Shown: positions 10,810-21,727, counted from the stretch's first letter. The stretch: 64,000 nucleotides of DNA from Podospora comata (GCA_017354895.1 CP071499.1:2790001-2854000), one strand, 5' to 3'. Program-made: numbers and translations. Notes: generated by a model from the letters alone, not told the origin.

Positions 10810-11350
10810 CTAAGAACTCCACAGCAACCCCAACCCCTTCTTCCCCTCCTTTCCCTCCTCACCCTCCTTCTCCCCCCCCTGCCCAACAGCCCCCTTCAAA
10901 TCATCAAACACCCCTCCCACCGCCCCCCGAATCCGTCCCTCGATCTTTTCCCCCAATCTCCCCCCCTCCTGTCTGCCATCTTTCTGTTTTCCTCCCTCCA
11001 GCTCCGCCCCCTCCTCATCCTCCTCACTGGTGAGCTTAGGCCGCTTAACGTGTGCCTGGTCCAGCCCGGAAACTGTCTCTGGGGCTGAGGTTTCGGCTGG
11101 AGCAGAGGTTGTGGGGAGGGTGGTGGTTTGGTCGAGGGTGGAGTAGGGGGTGGTGATGGTGCGGGTGGAGGGTTGGTCGGGGGATGTGGTTGTGGTGGTG
11201 GGTTCGGTGGTGGAAGTGGTGGGTTGGGTGGCGGAGGTGGTGGTGGTGTTAGGGAGGGAGGTGTGCTATTCTGTTAGCATATATCAACATGATTGGAAAT
11301 AAACAACCTACCCCGGTGGGGTGCTCGTTGGGGCGAAAGTATTGAGACAT
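10810..11350 (-). CDS. Orphan two-exon small protein (island gene D), short first exon
   Basis: Easily missed because exon 1 has only 13 codons. Exon 1 is 11350-11312 (MSQYFRPNEHPTG) and exon 2 is 11265-10810, giving 164 residues. The 46-nt intron has a GTAGGT donor, a TGCTAAC branch site and an AATAG acceptor, and joins in phase 0. After splicing the frame is open for 151 codons of ACC-rich Thr/Ser/Pro sequence. A KRPK basic patch (about residue 85) and an acidic stretch follow. The C-terminus holds an amphipathic helix (about 118-136, around IRGAVGGVFDDLKGAVG) and a Gly/Lys/Glu tail ending LLWSS. I recognise no family. The helix suggests lipid or membrane-surface contact, and KRPK could be a nuclear signal; both are inference. 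The YFRP motif near its start echoes YYRP in gene B. Confidence 0.65.
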
Positions 11351-11940
11351 CCTGAAGAACAGACTGGTGTAGTTCGGTGTTGAATGTGTATGATGGGATG
11401 AGATAGGTAGGTAGGTGATGATGGGGTTCAAAGGACGAGGAGGAGGTATGGGAGTATATATACACCTTCTCACACGATTCAAGGATGCCCCAAAAAAAAA
11501 AGGCCCTTTCATTAATCATCCCAGAACCCGCTTTGTGTCCCGTTCACACAAAAGTCCCTTTGCGCTCCCCTATTTGCGGGGTCTTATATTACATGTGTAT
11601 GCCTCTGTGACATACAGCATCACCTCCCCCCCCTCCCAGCTCCCACACCAGACAACCCCTCTCGGTTGGAAGGACAAAGTGTTTCCGGTATGAAACGAGC
11701 TGACCGCCTGATCAAAGTGTGATCGGGACCGGCCAGGTGGTACTGCCGTGTCTCCCAGAACACCGGATCATTCCACACGGGCCGGCGATGGGAGCGAGTC
11801 CTCCTCAGCTGAGCCCGAACAAACTCGTAACATGTCCCTGACACACACACAATCCACAGCCCTGAAACCGCCCTTGTCCGCCCCTCCCACGTAAGCTCTT
11901 ACGTCCCCTCCCCGAAACAGGGCTCGCAACACCGTCTCTC

Positions 11941-14016
11941 TCACAACTTACTTCCCCTCTCCGGCCTCGAAAGCGCCCCACTCATCATGTACATCTCCTC
12001 TTGCCTCTCCGGCGCCCTTCCAAACAACACCGCCTCCCGTCCCCCCTTCGTCCCCCACCACGCCACCCCGATAGCGGCCCTTTCAACGTCCATCTCCCCA
12101 CTCACCAACACCTCCCAGAACCTCCTCTTCACCACCTCCCTCAACGCAGAATCCCTAATCTCATTCACCGCGTGAGCAGCAAGCGTCATCCAATCCTCAA
12201 AGATATCCAACTGCAAAAACGGCAACGCATCAATCAACGTCAAAACAAGCGTACTCTGCTCCGACATCGGCTCCTGAGCCTCCAGGGGATCAGCAGCCGG
12301 CGGCGGCGGAAGCGGTGCCTGCCCATTAGGATCCTGTCCAGCAATACTAGCTCGGTAGCGGACCATCTCAAGGAGTGTCTCCGCCAGCTGTGGATGACTG
12401 GCGGCAATAGGGAAGGGGGGTGATAAAATCTGCATGACTGTTTTGAATGCTAGACGGAATTGCCGTGGGGAGATGTGCTTGGGAAATGAGGAAAACAAAG
12501 TTTCTGCGTAGAATGGGACGATCTTGACGGTGATGGGTGCGTTGTGTGGGCATGATAAGACCGACAAAACCGCGCTGTGGGCTGACTCGAACAGCTCCAT
12601 CATGCGAGGTGATAGGGGCGCTGCTGCGTTGGTGAGGTAGGTGATTGCCGGCTGGATGATCAACTTGTCGCACGCTTCTGGTGGGAGGTGGAGTGGTAGG
12701 TGTTCGGCTACGTTGAGGTAGAACAAGTCGAGTGTGCGGTGGAGGGGATGGAAGGGGATTGTGCCTTCGGTGTTTGGTTTGATTTCCTCCAGGAACGCTG
12801 CTGAGGCGTCCCCGAAGCGGGAGAGTGTGTCGAGGGAGGTTAGGTAGGTGAACTGGTACACCTGGAAGGAGTCGCTTCCGTTCCTGGAAGAGATAAAGTA
12901 AAGGTTTCGAAGGGTGTGTAGTGTCTTGGCGGCCACCACTGGCGCCACATCGTGCTTCTTGAGGCGCCAGTCAAGAAGACTGCGGGCCACGACGGCTTGC
13001 GAGACGGCGACGATGGCATACATGACTTTCTTGAGGAAGTTCCAGAGCCCCTCCCATGTCCCTGACATGGTTTCCGGGGTGAGGTAGATGCTTTCCTCGG
13101 AGATCTCCAGCTCAGAAAGCTTGTTGTTTACTTGCCAATGCTGAAACAGCTTCCCCGTAAACGCGATCAAGTCATCCTGAAGCTGGAGGATTACTTGGGA
13201 ATCCCGAACATTCTGAATGGCGTACCCCAGCAACCTCGAAAGGGGGCCCAGGCCAGACACCAATGGCTTCTTCTCCAGCTGGGTGATATGGAGGTATGAC
13301 GGCGAGTTTGGTTCCCACGTGAACCTTTCCACAGCTTGTCGAACATCGATATCAACGGCGCCAAGAAAATACCCATCCTCAAGACCATCGGCACCAAGCA
13401 TGGCCGTCGTCGCAGCCGGGATCAGAGCATCGCAGTTCAACGAGGCGCGTGATGACTCCGACAGCAAGGAAAACGTAATGTTGAGCGCCAAAGTGACAGG
13501 TCCAGCAGGCGCTTGCGGGACTGGTTCATTCTTCCTCAGCGCAAGATTGGCAGCCGTGACAACAGCACGCTCAACCGTCCGGCGCATCCCTCCGCTTAAC
13601 GAATTCCGGTTCCCGCTCTCCATCCCCATCAACACACCGGCAAACACCAAAAGATGCTGCCATCTGTTTGATTGACCGTCGGCTCCCTTCAGAACCGCTG
13701 CTGCCCATGCGTCACTGCCCAAGCCGCCACCCGCTCGCGGACCCTTGTGTTTGGCGTTCTCAAGCTCGTTCCGGCGCACGTGAATGGCGGCTGAGTTGAA
13801 GATGCTGATGACCCGATAACATGTGCGCATGGCATCCGGACGGCCCCATATTGCCGGCGCAATCAATAGTTGTGAGGTGAGCAGCGAAAGATTTAGGGGA
13901 TTCGAAAGGTTGGTCAACAGCGCCGTGGTTGACCCGTAAATCTGCTCGGTGCGCGCATCGTCGTGAACGTCTTGGTAGAGCTCCAGGACCTTGGTCAGTA
14001 GGCGGTCGATAGACAT
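11941..14016 (-). CDS. PEX8: Peroxin Pex8 (intraperoxisomal import factor)
   Basis: Single exon, 691 residues, ATG at 14016. It is an all-helical protein without membrane segments, as expected for fungal Pex8, and ends in Ser-Lys-Leu, a canonical PTS1 that carries it into peroxisomes. Pex8 sits on the inner face of the peroxisomal membrane, links the docking and RING subcomplexes of the importer, and helps cargo leave Pex5. The assignment rests on recalled similarity over its length plus the SKL terminus. Oddity: the codons for Ser-Lys-Leu (AGT AAG TTG) contain a perfect GTAAGT donor, and a CTTAC branch site with a TTTCAG acceptor lies about 90 nt downstream. The gene is head-to-head with the TMEM170-like gene. 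Confidence 0.88.
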   Translation of the reverse strand: MSIDRLLTKVLELYQDVHDDARTEQIYGSTTALLTNLSNPLNLSLLTSQLLIAPAIWGRPDAMRTCYRVISIFNSAAIHVRRNELENAKHKGPRAGGGLGSDAWAAAVLKGADGQSNRWQHLLVFAGVLMGMESGNRNSLSGGMRRTVERAVVTAANLALRKNEPVPQAPAGPVTLALNITFSLLSESSRASLNCDALIPAATTAMLGADGLEDGYFLGAVDIDVRQAVERFTWEPNSPSYLHITQLEKKPLVSGLGPLSRLLGYAIQNVRDSQVILQLQDDLIAFTGKLFQHWQVNNKLSELEISEESIYLTPETMSGTWEGLWNFLKKVMYAIVAVSQAVVARSLLDWRLKKHDVAPVVAAKTLHTLRNLYFISSRNGSDSFQVYQFTYLTSLDTLSRFGDASAAFLEEIKPNTEGTIPFHPLHRTLDLFYLNVAEHLPLHLPPEACDKLIIQPAITYLTNAAAPLSPRMMELFESAHSAVLSVLSCPHNAPITVKIVPFYAETLFSSFPKHISPRQFRLAFKTVMQILSPPFPIAASHPQLAETLLEMVRYRASIAGQDPNGQAPLPPPPAADPLEAQEPMSEQSTLVLTLIDALPFLQLDIFEDWMTLAAHAVNEIRDSALREVVKRRFWEVLVSGEMDVERAAIGVAWWGTKGGREAVLFGRAPERQEEMYMMSGALSRPERGSKL

Positions 14017-14430
14017 GGCGGATTGCGGTCGACCGGAACTTGGATTAATTCATAAGAGAGACGGAGAAACAGTCCAACTCTGAACAAGGAGCACCGATAG
14101 TGAGAAGAACAATGAGCGAATCGACAGAATTACAGTTTGATATTGAAAAGGCAGTGAATCTACAAAAGTCGAGGGGCAGGCGCGCGCGCTCGGCATCAAA
14201 GGTGCGCCGCGCCTGGGTGTGTCGTCGGTGCCGAGGCATATGCTTATAGCCGGGTTATGCATTAACCAAGCTCGCCCAGCTCTGCCTTGTTAGTGCCCCG
14301 ACGCGCTGAACTCAGCACCAACCACCATCTAATAACTACGGGAGCTCAGCTGCAGCTTGATCCACCGGCGATACTGATATCCATTCCTGCAACGGACGAC
14401 ACGGCCGGAACTTGGCGCTGCCTGGTCGCG
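14017..14430. promoter_or_regulatory. Shared divergent promoter, PEX8 / TMEM170-like
   Basis: 414 bp separates the start codons of two genes facing away from each other, so the promoters must overlap. A GC-rich GCGCGCGC tract lies near 14180-14190. No TATA box is obvious. Confidence 0.5.
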
Positions 14431-14973
14431 ATGGACCGCATATCGTGAGTTTGCCCCCTGAATGCTGTCTATCGTTGCCAGTATCCTAATCTGACCATGC
14501 AGTCGCCATATCCGACGCGATGCTCCTCCTCCAGGCTATACCCAACCGCCGTTCCCGTCCCTGTTCTGGCCGCCCCAGGACTCCAAGGTCGCGCTCTACG
14601 AACTCGATGATATCTGGAAGTTTACGCTCTACTGGACCCTCATCCTCTATGGCCTGTTTCATCTGGGCGCCGTGGGTGTAGCCGTGTTGATGCAGATCGG
14701 CAAGAGGAGGTCTACCTGGAAATATCTCTGGATTGTGCCCCTGATCTATGCTTTTATCGCTGCGTGCGAAGCTGTCATAGCCGGCAGTGTTGTTGGGCTG
14801 ATGTCGGTTTCCCTGCTATTGTTGGTCAGGGTGTATATGCTGATGTTTGCAGGGTCGGTGCTGGCTATCTTGCTGGAAACTTCACCATGTCGACCTGGGT
14901 TCCGTTTGTATGGGGCTGGGTCAACGTCTTGGTGTTGCTGGTCGCGTCCTTCAGAATCCAGGGCGGTCTGTAA
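14431..14973 (+). CDS. TMEM170-family integral membrane protein
   Basis: Three exons: 14431-14444, 14503-14802 and 14853-14973 (introns of 58 and 50 nt), joining to 144 residues. Exon 1 codes only four complete codons plus two bases. The join produces MDRISRHIRRDAPPPPGY. The second junction gives VVGLMVGAGYLAGNFTMS, and the continuous membrane segment across it supports the exon structure. There are three hydrophobic helices, around residues 45-70, 80-105 and 120-138. Members of this family are small ER and nuclear-envelope proteins; human TMEM170A is linked to ER sheet and nuclear pore organisation. The role in fungi is not established. The second donor (GTCGGT) is weak, but its acceptor TTTGCAG and the protein continuity are good. 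Confidence 0.8.
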
Positions 14974-15605
14974 CTGGCGCCGAGACAATGGCTTTTGCGC
15001 TTCCTGGGCTTGAGCAGCACTCTTTGTCTGGGTTTGACAGAGTCAACAGTAAGCCCAGTCAACGGTCATGACAAACACAACGAGAGAGAGACCAGAAAAG
15101 CTTGCGCCTGTTTCAATGGATAGGTGCTTCAGTGCTCAGGACGTTGAAGTTGAGACAGCTCCATTGATTTATGCAGCATGAGAGATCCCAGCTATTGCGT
15201 CATAACGGGGTTCCACCCCTGTATGGTGGGGGCGCTCTAACATGCCTGCCGGCGCCCCAAATCTTCAGTTGACAGGGCAGAGACGCGATCCGACACTCAG
15301 AAACTCGGAAGCTTGACAGACAACGATCCAGCCAAATCCTCAAAGACGAAGAGAAACAACAGCGAGTTCAACAATACTTGTGCTACAATACTAGCAATCA
15401 CACCGGGGAATGGGTTAGGAGAAGAAAGCGCACAGCAAGGGCCTTTGTTTGCACGAGGCTTCCAAGCTGCCTTCTTCTGAGCCGCACCGCTTTCGGATGG
15501 AGAGAACATACCGAGCATGGGCGCCTGACAGGTAAGTCTATAATTGTCTGATATTCTCCAACCCGTTTCAACCACTTTGTCCACCTCGACCTCTGCATCA
15601 ACGCC
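14974..15605. other. Intergenic, TMEM170-like 3' side to STE14 5' side
   Basis: No gene is seen. The stretch probably holds the 3' UTR of the upstream gene and the promoter and leader of the methyltransferase gene. Short ORFs on both strands have no coding character. Confidence 0.4.
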
Positions 15606-16526
15606 ATGGGGGAACCCAAGCGCGCAACCCTTCACACGACCGAGCTCAACGGCCAGGCGCCATCTCCACGCAAGGTCACAGGCCGTAGTTCGACGGCCTC
15701 TTCGACAAGCTCACAAAGAAAGATCCATCCTGTCGAACGTGCCAAGACCACCGAGGAGGATCCCAAAGCTGACTCTGAAAATGACAGCGCTCCGGCCTAC
15801 AACAACCCAGACCGTCTCTACTACCCTCGACAGCCCAAGTCCCTCGCCGGGATCGCCGTCCGCTCCTTTTGCCTCGGAATAGCCCTCACGATTGGCATCT
15901 CGAGCACGCTCCATATCCTCCTCTTCACCTCCTCCCCACTCTGGCGCCTGCCCTTTTTTCTCGCTTCCCTCTCCACCTTTCACTTTCTCGAATTCTGGAC
16001 CACGGCCGCGTACAACACCCGAGCAGCCGAGGTCTCGTCCTTTCTCCTCACGGCCAACTGGCCCGGCTACGCCATCGCCCACTCCTTTGCCACGCTCGAA
16101 TGCCTCGTCACCAATGTGTTTTTTCCAAACGCACAGTGGGCGCCGTTTCACATTGGGAAACTTGTTTGTGTGGCTGGCTTTGCCTTGACAGTGATTGGAC
16201 AGACGGTCCGCACGGTGGCCATGTGCCAGGCTGGACCTAGTTTCAACCACTTGGTTCAGCACCAGCGGAACGCGGGCCATGTGCTGGTGACGAGCGGGAT
16301 ATACGCGGCGTTCAGACATCCGAGCTACTTTGGGTTCTTTTGGTGGGCGCTGGGGACGCAGCTGACGATGGGGAACGTGGTAAGCTTTGTTGGGTATGCG
16401 GCGGTGCTGTGGAAGTTTTTTAGCGGGAGGATCAAGGTGGAGGAGGAGGCGCTGGTGAGGTTTTTTGGGGAGGAGTATGTTGATTATAGGAGGAGGGTGG
16501 GGACCAAGATACCTTTTGTTCCTTGA
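15606..16526 (+). CDS. STE14: Protein-S-isoprenylcysteine O-methyltransferase (Ste14/ICMT)
   Basis: Single exon, 306 residues. A polar N-terminus of about 80 residues precedes several hydrophobic helices (from about residue 90). The conserved ICMT C-terminal block follows: a His-rich segment with GIYAAFRHPSYFGFFWWALG (about 238-257), then a Glu-rich stretch (KVEEEALVRFFGEEY) and the terminal RVGTKIPF. In this family the C-terminal half binds S-adenosylmethionine and methylates the carboxyl of the prenylated cysteine left after CaaX cleavage, in the ER membrane. Two plausible clients lie in this window, G-gamma (CVVM) and Cdc42 (CQIL). It is convergent with the acyltransferase gene, with only 277 bp between the stop codons. 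Confidence 0.93.
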   Translation: MGEPKRATLHTTELNGQAPSPRKVTGRSSTASSTSSQRKIHPVERAKTTEEDPKADSENDSAPAYNNPDRLYYPRQPKSLAGIAVRSFCLGIALTIGISSTLHILLFTSSPLWRLPFFLASLSTFHFLEFWTTAAYNTRAAEVSSFLLTANWPGYAIAHSFATLECLVTNVFFPNAQWAPFHIGKLVCVAGFALTVIGQTVRTVAMCQAGPSFNHLVQHQRNAGHVLVTSGIYAAFRHPSYFGFFWWALGTQLTMGNVVSFVGYAAVLWKFFSGRIKVEEEALVRFFGEEYVDYRRRVGTKIPFVP

Positions 16527-16803
16527 GGTCGACAGGTTGGTTTGGTAGGGACTTGGAGTTGGGTTAGGTTTGGGTTATTGGGGGGAGGGGGGGATTGGGA
16601 TTGGAAAATGGGAGAAGGGGGGGGTTGTATCATAGATTATGGTAGGGATAGGGATCAAGAGAACGATTTTTGAGATCAAAGTGGTGGTTGTGTATTAAAA
16701 CGTGTGAATTTTCTCATTTCCATCTCCTTGTCATTACTGCCCGGCTATATACAACAGCAACTTATACGATCACTCCCCTATATATAACGGGAAAAAAAAG
16801 AAA

Positions 16804-18555
16804 TCAGTGAGGAGCGGGACAAACAGCCTGGACGCTCTGGTGCTGCTGTTGCCTGCTCACGCTCCCGTACTTGGCCTGCCAAGCATAAAAGTACATGAGC
16901 GCTGCGAACGGCTGTCCGAATATCGTGAAAGAGACCCAAAAGATGGTGTTGCCCAGCAGCTTCCCGCTCGACGACTTTCTTTTCTCCAGCGGTTGGGTTA
17001 TTTGGATGAGGGGTAGCTGTAAGAACATGCCCAGAAAGGCGACACCTACCATCCGTTAGCATCACGACCTTTGATGGGAGGAAGGGGGGATGGGGGGAAA
17101 ATACCGATGAGATTGTGAGTAGGTACACCAACCAGCAACTCATGCAAAACCGCACTCAGAAAAAAAACCGCAAAGCTCGCAGTCTTGTGCGTGTACCCCC
17201 TCGAGCGCATAGGGGAATAGACGTGACGCCGGAAAAACTGATACACTGGCTTGTTCCACGTCCGCCAGTACATCCCCAACCCCTCGCTATTCCACCACGC
17301 TTCGTAAAAACTCCTATCCCCAAACCTTGTGATTTCCGCCAGGGCGTTGAGGAAGGATTGGAATAACGCAAAAAATCCGGCTAGCCAGATGACGAGGGAG
17401 ATGGTGCTCAGTTTGAGGAGGCGTTCGATTATACTGAAATAATCCAACGAGGCGATTTTATCGAGCGAGTTGATCAACACCGGGGTGGCATACTGCGCGG
17501 AGCAGAACCAAATAAACACCGAGAGGCAGATAACCTCGCCGAGCCGTTTGGCCACAAACACCCAGCGGATTTTGGAGGTGCGGGGGTAGACGGGTTGGTA
17601 GATTAGGGTTGGTGCCCACCAAAAGTAGACAAGATTCGTAAAGGTGATGTTGTTGGGGTAGGGGCACTCCCTATATAATTCTGGGAGGGCGTCGAGTTCT
17701 CCAGTGACGGGGTGGAGGTAGGCGTGGCGGAGGTCGCGGTTGGTGAATGCGTAGCTGGCGGTTTTGAGCCAGACGATGATGGCGTGGACTTCGGAGAGGG
17801 TGCCGATGAGGGGGTGGTGGACGTGGTACCAGACTACGTAGGTCGTCAAAGCAAGGCAGGTGGTGATGTTGAGGGCGTGGAAGATCCAGATGAGGGTCCA
17901 GGTGGATTGGAACTTGGAGAGCTGGGCTTCGGTGGGACTGGAGGTTCCTGAAGGGGAGGGTTTGGGTTTTGGGAATAGGGAGCTGCGGGCTGAGTGGGCG
18001 GCTACGAGCTCGATGAAGTAGGCGAGGAAGAGGTGGCAGGGGATGAGGAAGTAGAGGAAGATGCCGATTTGGAGGTCGGTGGGGCGGAAGTCGTGGCAGT
18101 TGAGGCAGATGAGGACGCCATACTGGGGTTTTATGTCAGTGAATGTAGGGGAATCGTTGGTGAAAACCAAGGGAGCCGGCTACCTTTTGAATGTTTTCAA
18201 TGACAAGACGGAGGTTGCCAACTACCAGGACAATCACCATGAGGTTGCGAAACCCCAAAAAGCTGGGTGTCTCGGTTGTGTCATGGCTAAGACATGAGGG
18301 TTGCGACTCAGAATGAATAGCTTCGACATGGCGGTACTTTCTGCTGCGATATGATCGTTTCGGTTTCTCTGGTGTTGAAATTGTTGTTTCCGTGTTGGAA
18401 TTGCCATTCAATTGGTCCGTCTTTTTCACAACTCCCCCATCCTCCACTCCTGTTCTGCGAGTGACGCCATTCGCGGGGTCATCAATGCGAGTGCCCGTCG
18501 CTGTAGCCGTGTTCATCTTGGAATCATTGGTAGGCGGTAATGACGCCTGAGACAT
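16804..18555 (-). CDS. Diacylglycerol O-acyltransferase, DGAT1 type (MBOAT)
   Basis: Three exons: 18555-18184, 18122-17105 and 17045-16804 (introns of 61 and 59 nt; the second has a GCTAAC branch site), 543 residues. A Lys/Arg/Ser-rich cytosolic N-terminus of about 95 residues is followed by roughly nine hydrophobic helices. The MBOAT signatures are FYEAWWN (canonical FYxDWWN) near residue 380, RHVYSPMRSRGY, and the catalytic-His segment AVLHELLVGVPTHNL near 440-454. DGAT1 enzymes acylate diacylglycerol to make triacylglycerol in the ER; sterol acyltransferases share the fold. I favour DGAT1 from the WNKPVYQFFRRHVY context. The Asp of FYxDWWN is Ala here, which may be usual for this fungal group and should not be read as inactivation. 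Confidence 0.88.
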
Positions 18556-19620
18556 GAGATTGAAACAAACAAAAATAAAAATGGAAAATGGTGTGGGTGA
18601 AATAAACAAAAGTAGCGAACGTTATAATGTTGAAAGAAGGTGGTGGCGATATAACAAATCAAATCGTTTTTTGGCTGGTCAGGGTCCAAGAAACGGTGCG
18701 CCACTGGGCTGGTTTTATTTGGCAGAGATGCCGATGGAACTAATTCCTCGGTATGGCACAGAAGGGCCGAGGAAGGAGAAGAGAATTGGAAGCGAATGAA
18801 TGGGTCAGAAGCAGGCCGCGAGGACGTGATATCGATGCTTGATGTATGTAATAAGGGGCCAAAGGGGCAGGGCGGGCAGGGCAGGGCAGGGTAGGGAGCA
18901 AAGCTAAGGTAGCTAGGCCCGCAGCAGAACACCGTTGGCTGCTGCAACCGGGAGCCTCAAAGTGTCCGTTTATACGAGAGAAGCAGTGATGGTGAAGATA
19001 GATAACAAGCAACTGGTGGTTGTTTAAAGTCCCAAGTTCTTATCTTGCTGGAGGGTACACCAAGAGCACGAGACATTATGAGCCAAGCTCTTACAGGCAG
19101 TTCAATATCGAAAGCAGCGTCGACATTGGACGAAGAACATGAAAAGCTATAGGCCTGCTTTCAGGTTTGCACATGCAATTCCTGCAGTCGTCACAACGGT
19201 GGGGCATATCATGACAGGGGTGGTGCTGTCTTGGCGCATGCCAGCCTGCTCCACAAGGGCAAGGAGATGCACCGTGTCTATATTACTACCACACTGTGAC
19301 ATCCACACTTGTTTCGTGCACGGTCCACATGTTAATTGCTTCGCGCCCACCATGGGACGCGACAAAGCCAGAAGCTTCAGAGAGCTGTTACTTGAAAGAC
19401 AATTCACAAATTGCACCCAAAAACACTAGCTCGACTTGTTGCTTGTCCCAACGTCGTCGCTACACCCAATCCCATGAGATTAGCCATCATAGTATAAATC
19501 TCGACAGAAATCTTACCCAGCTTATCACCAAGGTCTTGTACAGGTCGATACAGCTATTGGTCTCATTCATTGCCGAGTCTCATCAAATTCGATCCTGGCC
19601 ATATTGATATTGCCATTGCC
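18556..19620. other. Divergent intergenic region, DGAT1-type / PFS2
   Basis: About 1.07 kb between two divergently transcribed genes. A GGGCA-type short direct repeat (about 18865-18897) lies near the acyltransferase side. No convincing coding sequence or RNA gene is present. Confidence 0.4.
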
Positions 19621-21727
19621 ATGGCATACGAGGGCAGAGACTATGGCGAGAAGGGCTTCGGCGGGGGCGGCCACGATGGTCCTATGCCGCCGAGAGCTCG
19701 AGGTCGACGTAAGTTTTCGCCTTATTGCTGCGACTCTAAGTTCTGTTTGCGGCTTCCCTCACCCCTGATACATCCTGATACATCGACAACATTGATCACC
19801 AAGACGACTCGCAAAAAACAGAAACAGAAACGGTCCAAAAAGCTAACAGAACCTCCGCCCCCCCCCCCAGGTCCTGTAACCGACTATGGTGCCACCATTG
19901 TCCACTGGATGAGAAACCGCCGGCCGGGATACCAGGGTTCCTACCGTGGTGAGGTTGAGAGGCCGAGTGCTAGCTATATTGTCGATGTAAGTACTTCCAC
20001 TCTTGTTTCCGGTGCAATAATCAATGCTAATTCCTCGACAGATGCTTCCACCCATTGCCAGAAGATCGAATCCAGCCGACACGGTGCCAACCAAGCACCT
20101 TCACTCCTCCCTCAACAAGATCAAACATCCCGTCAACGTGGTGAGATGGACGCCAGAAGGCAGAAGACTTTTGACGGCCTCTAGCAGTGGCGAGTTCACG
20201 CTTTGGAATGGCACAGGTTTCAACTTCGAAACCATCATGCAGGCTCACGACTCTGCTATCCGCGCCTTAGCCTACTCCCATAGCGACGATTGGCTTGTGT
20301 CTGCTGATCACGACGGCATGATCAAATATTGGCAACCCAATTTCAACAACTTGGAGAGTTTCCGCGCTCATCAAGATCCTGTTCGAGATCTTGCCTTTAG
20401 CCCGAACGACACCAAGTTTGTAACCGCGTCGGACGACTCTACTCTCAAGATTTTCGACTTTGCTGCTGCCGCTTCTGAACAGACACTGACGGGTCATGGA
20501 TGGGATGCAAAGAGTTGCGACTGGCATCCCACAAAGGGACTGATTGTGTCGGGATCAAAGGACCATCTCGTCAAGCTCTGGGATCCAAGAACAGGTCGCT
20601 GCCTGACCACACTCCATGGCCACAAAAACACCATCACAAAGACTTCCTTTGAGAAGGTACGAGGCCAATGCCTCGCCACGTCTGCCCGAGACCAAACTGC
20701 TCGTGTGTTCGACCTGCGCATGATGAGAGATATTGTCCTCCTCCGCGGTCACGAGAAGGATATCTCCACCCTGACATGGCATCCCATCCACCCAAATCTT
20801 CTCAGCACTGGCGGCGCCGAAGGCTCGCTCTTTCACTACTTGCTCGACGAGCCCAACACCCCTCCGGGCCACGCGCCCTCCATTGCTGTATACGACAGCC
20901 CCGATCCTCAGTCATGCCCTGCCCAGACTATTTACCCTGCCCACAAGATACCCTATGCTCACGACTTTGCTATCTGGTCGCTCGACTGGCATCCGCTTGG
21001 CCACATTCTAGCATCGGGTTCCAACGACCGCATCACCCGTTTTTGGACCCGCTCTCGACCGGGCGAAACTGAATTCAACGATCGCTACCACATTGGCGAA
21101 GCCGCCGCTGAGGCCCAAGGCACATGGGATCGCCGTGGGAACCGTCATATGCGTCAAGTCGAAGAAGAACAAGAAATGGAGGATGAGATGGACGGCCTTG
21201 TCGACCAAAAGATGCCCATCAAGCCACCTGGCATTCCTGGGTTTGGCAACATTCCAGGCCTGCCCATGCAAGGAGTTTCAGCTCTGCCCGGCCTAGGTCC
21301 TCCACCGCCGCCTGGTCTTGCCGGAAGAGGTGCCGGTGTTCCACCCAACTTACCCTTCCCGTTACCAGGACTCCCACCGCCTCCGCTCCCCGGAATCGAT
21401 CCCAAGAATCCTCCCGATTTCGCTGCCATTGCCGAGATGATGAAGAAGGCTGGTATTCCACCGCCACCACCTCCCGGCTCGGGTGGTATCCCGCCTCCCC
21501 CGCCAGGGATGCTTCCGCCTGGCCTCATTCCACCTCCAGGGTTTCCTCTGCCACCTGGTTTTCCTCCTCCGCCGCCCCATCTGGCTGCTCAAGCTGCGGC
21601 CCAGAATTTTGGTGACGGCGATCATGGGGATCGTGAGGCGGGCGGCCGAAGACGAGCACCGCTTCCTAGTCAGGAGGAGAGTCTGCGGATGGAACAAAAC
21701 CGGGGGCATTATACCAGAGCGAGATAG
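19621..21727 (+). CDS. PFS2: Pfs2/WDR33-type polyadenylation factor subunit
   Basis: Three exons: 19621-19708, 19871-19986 and 20042-21727, giving 629 residues. Joining exons 1 and 2 restores GRRPVTDYG and joining 2 and 3 gives SYIVDMLPP, so the conserved N-terminus reads through. Six to seven WD40 repeats (about residues 90-420) contain the usual GH...WD spacing, for example [15 protein letters not shown] and [14 protein letters not shown]. The C-terminal 190 residues are a Pro/Gly-rich low-complexity tail, common in filamentous-fungal and animal versions and absent from yeast Pfs2. The protein is a scaffold in the cleavage and polyadenylation factor that helps recognise AAUAAA and bridges the endonuclease module in the nucleus. 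Intron 1 (162 nt) ends in a 10-base C-run before CAG. Confidence 0.93.
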
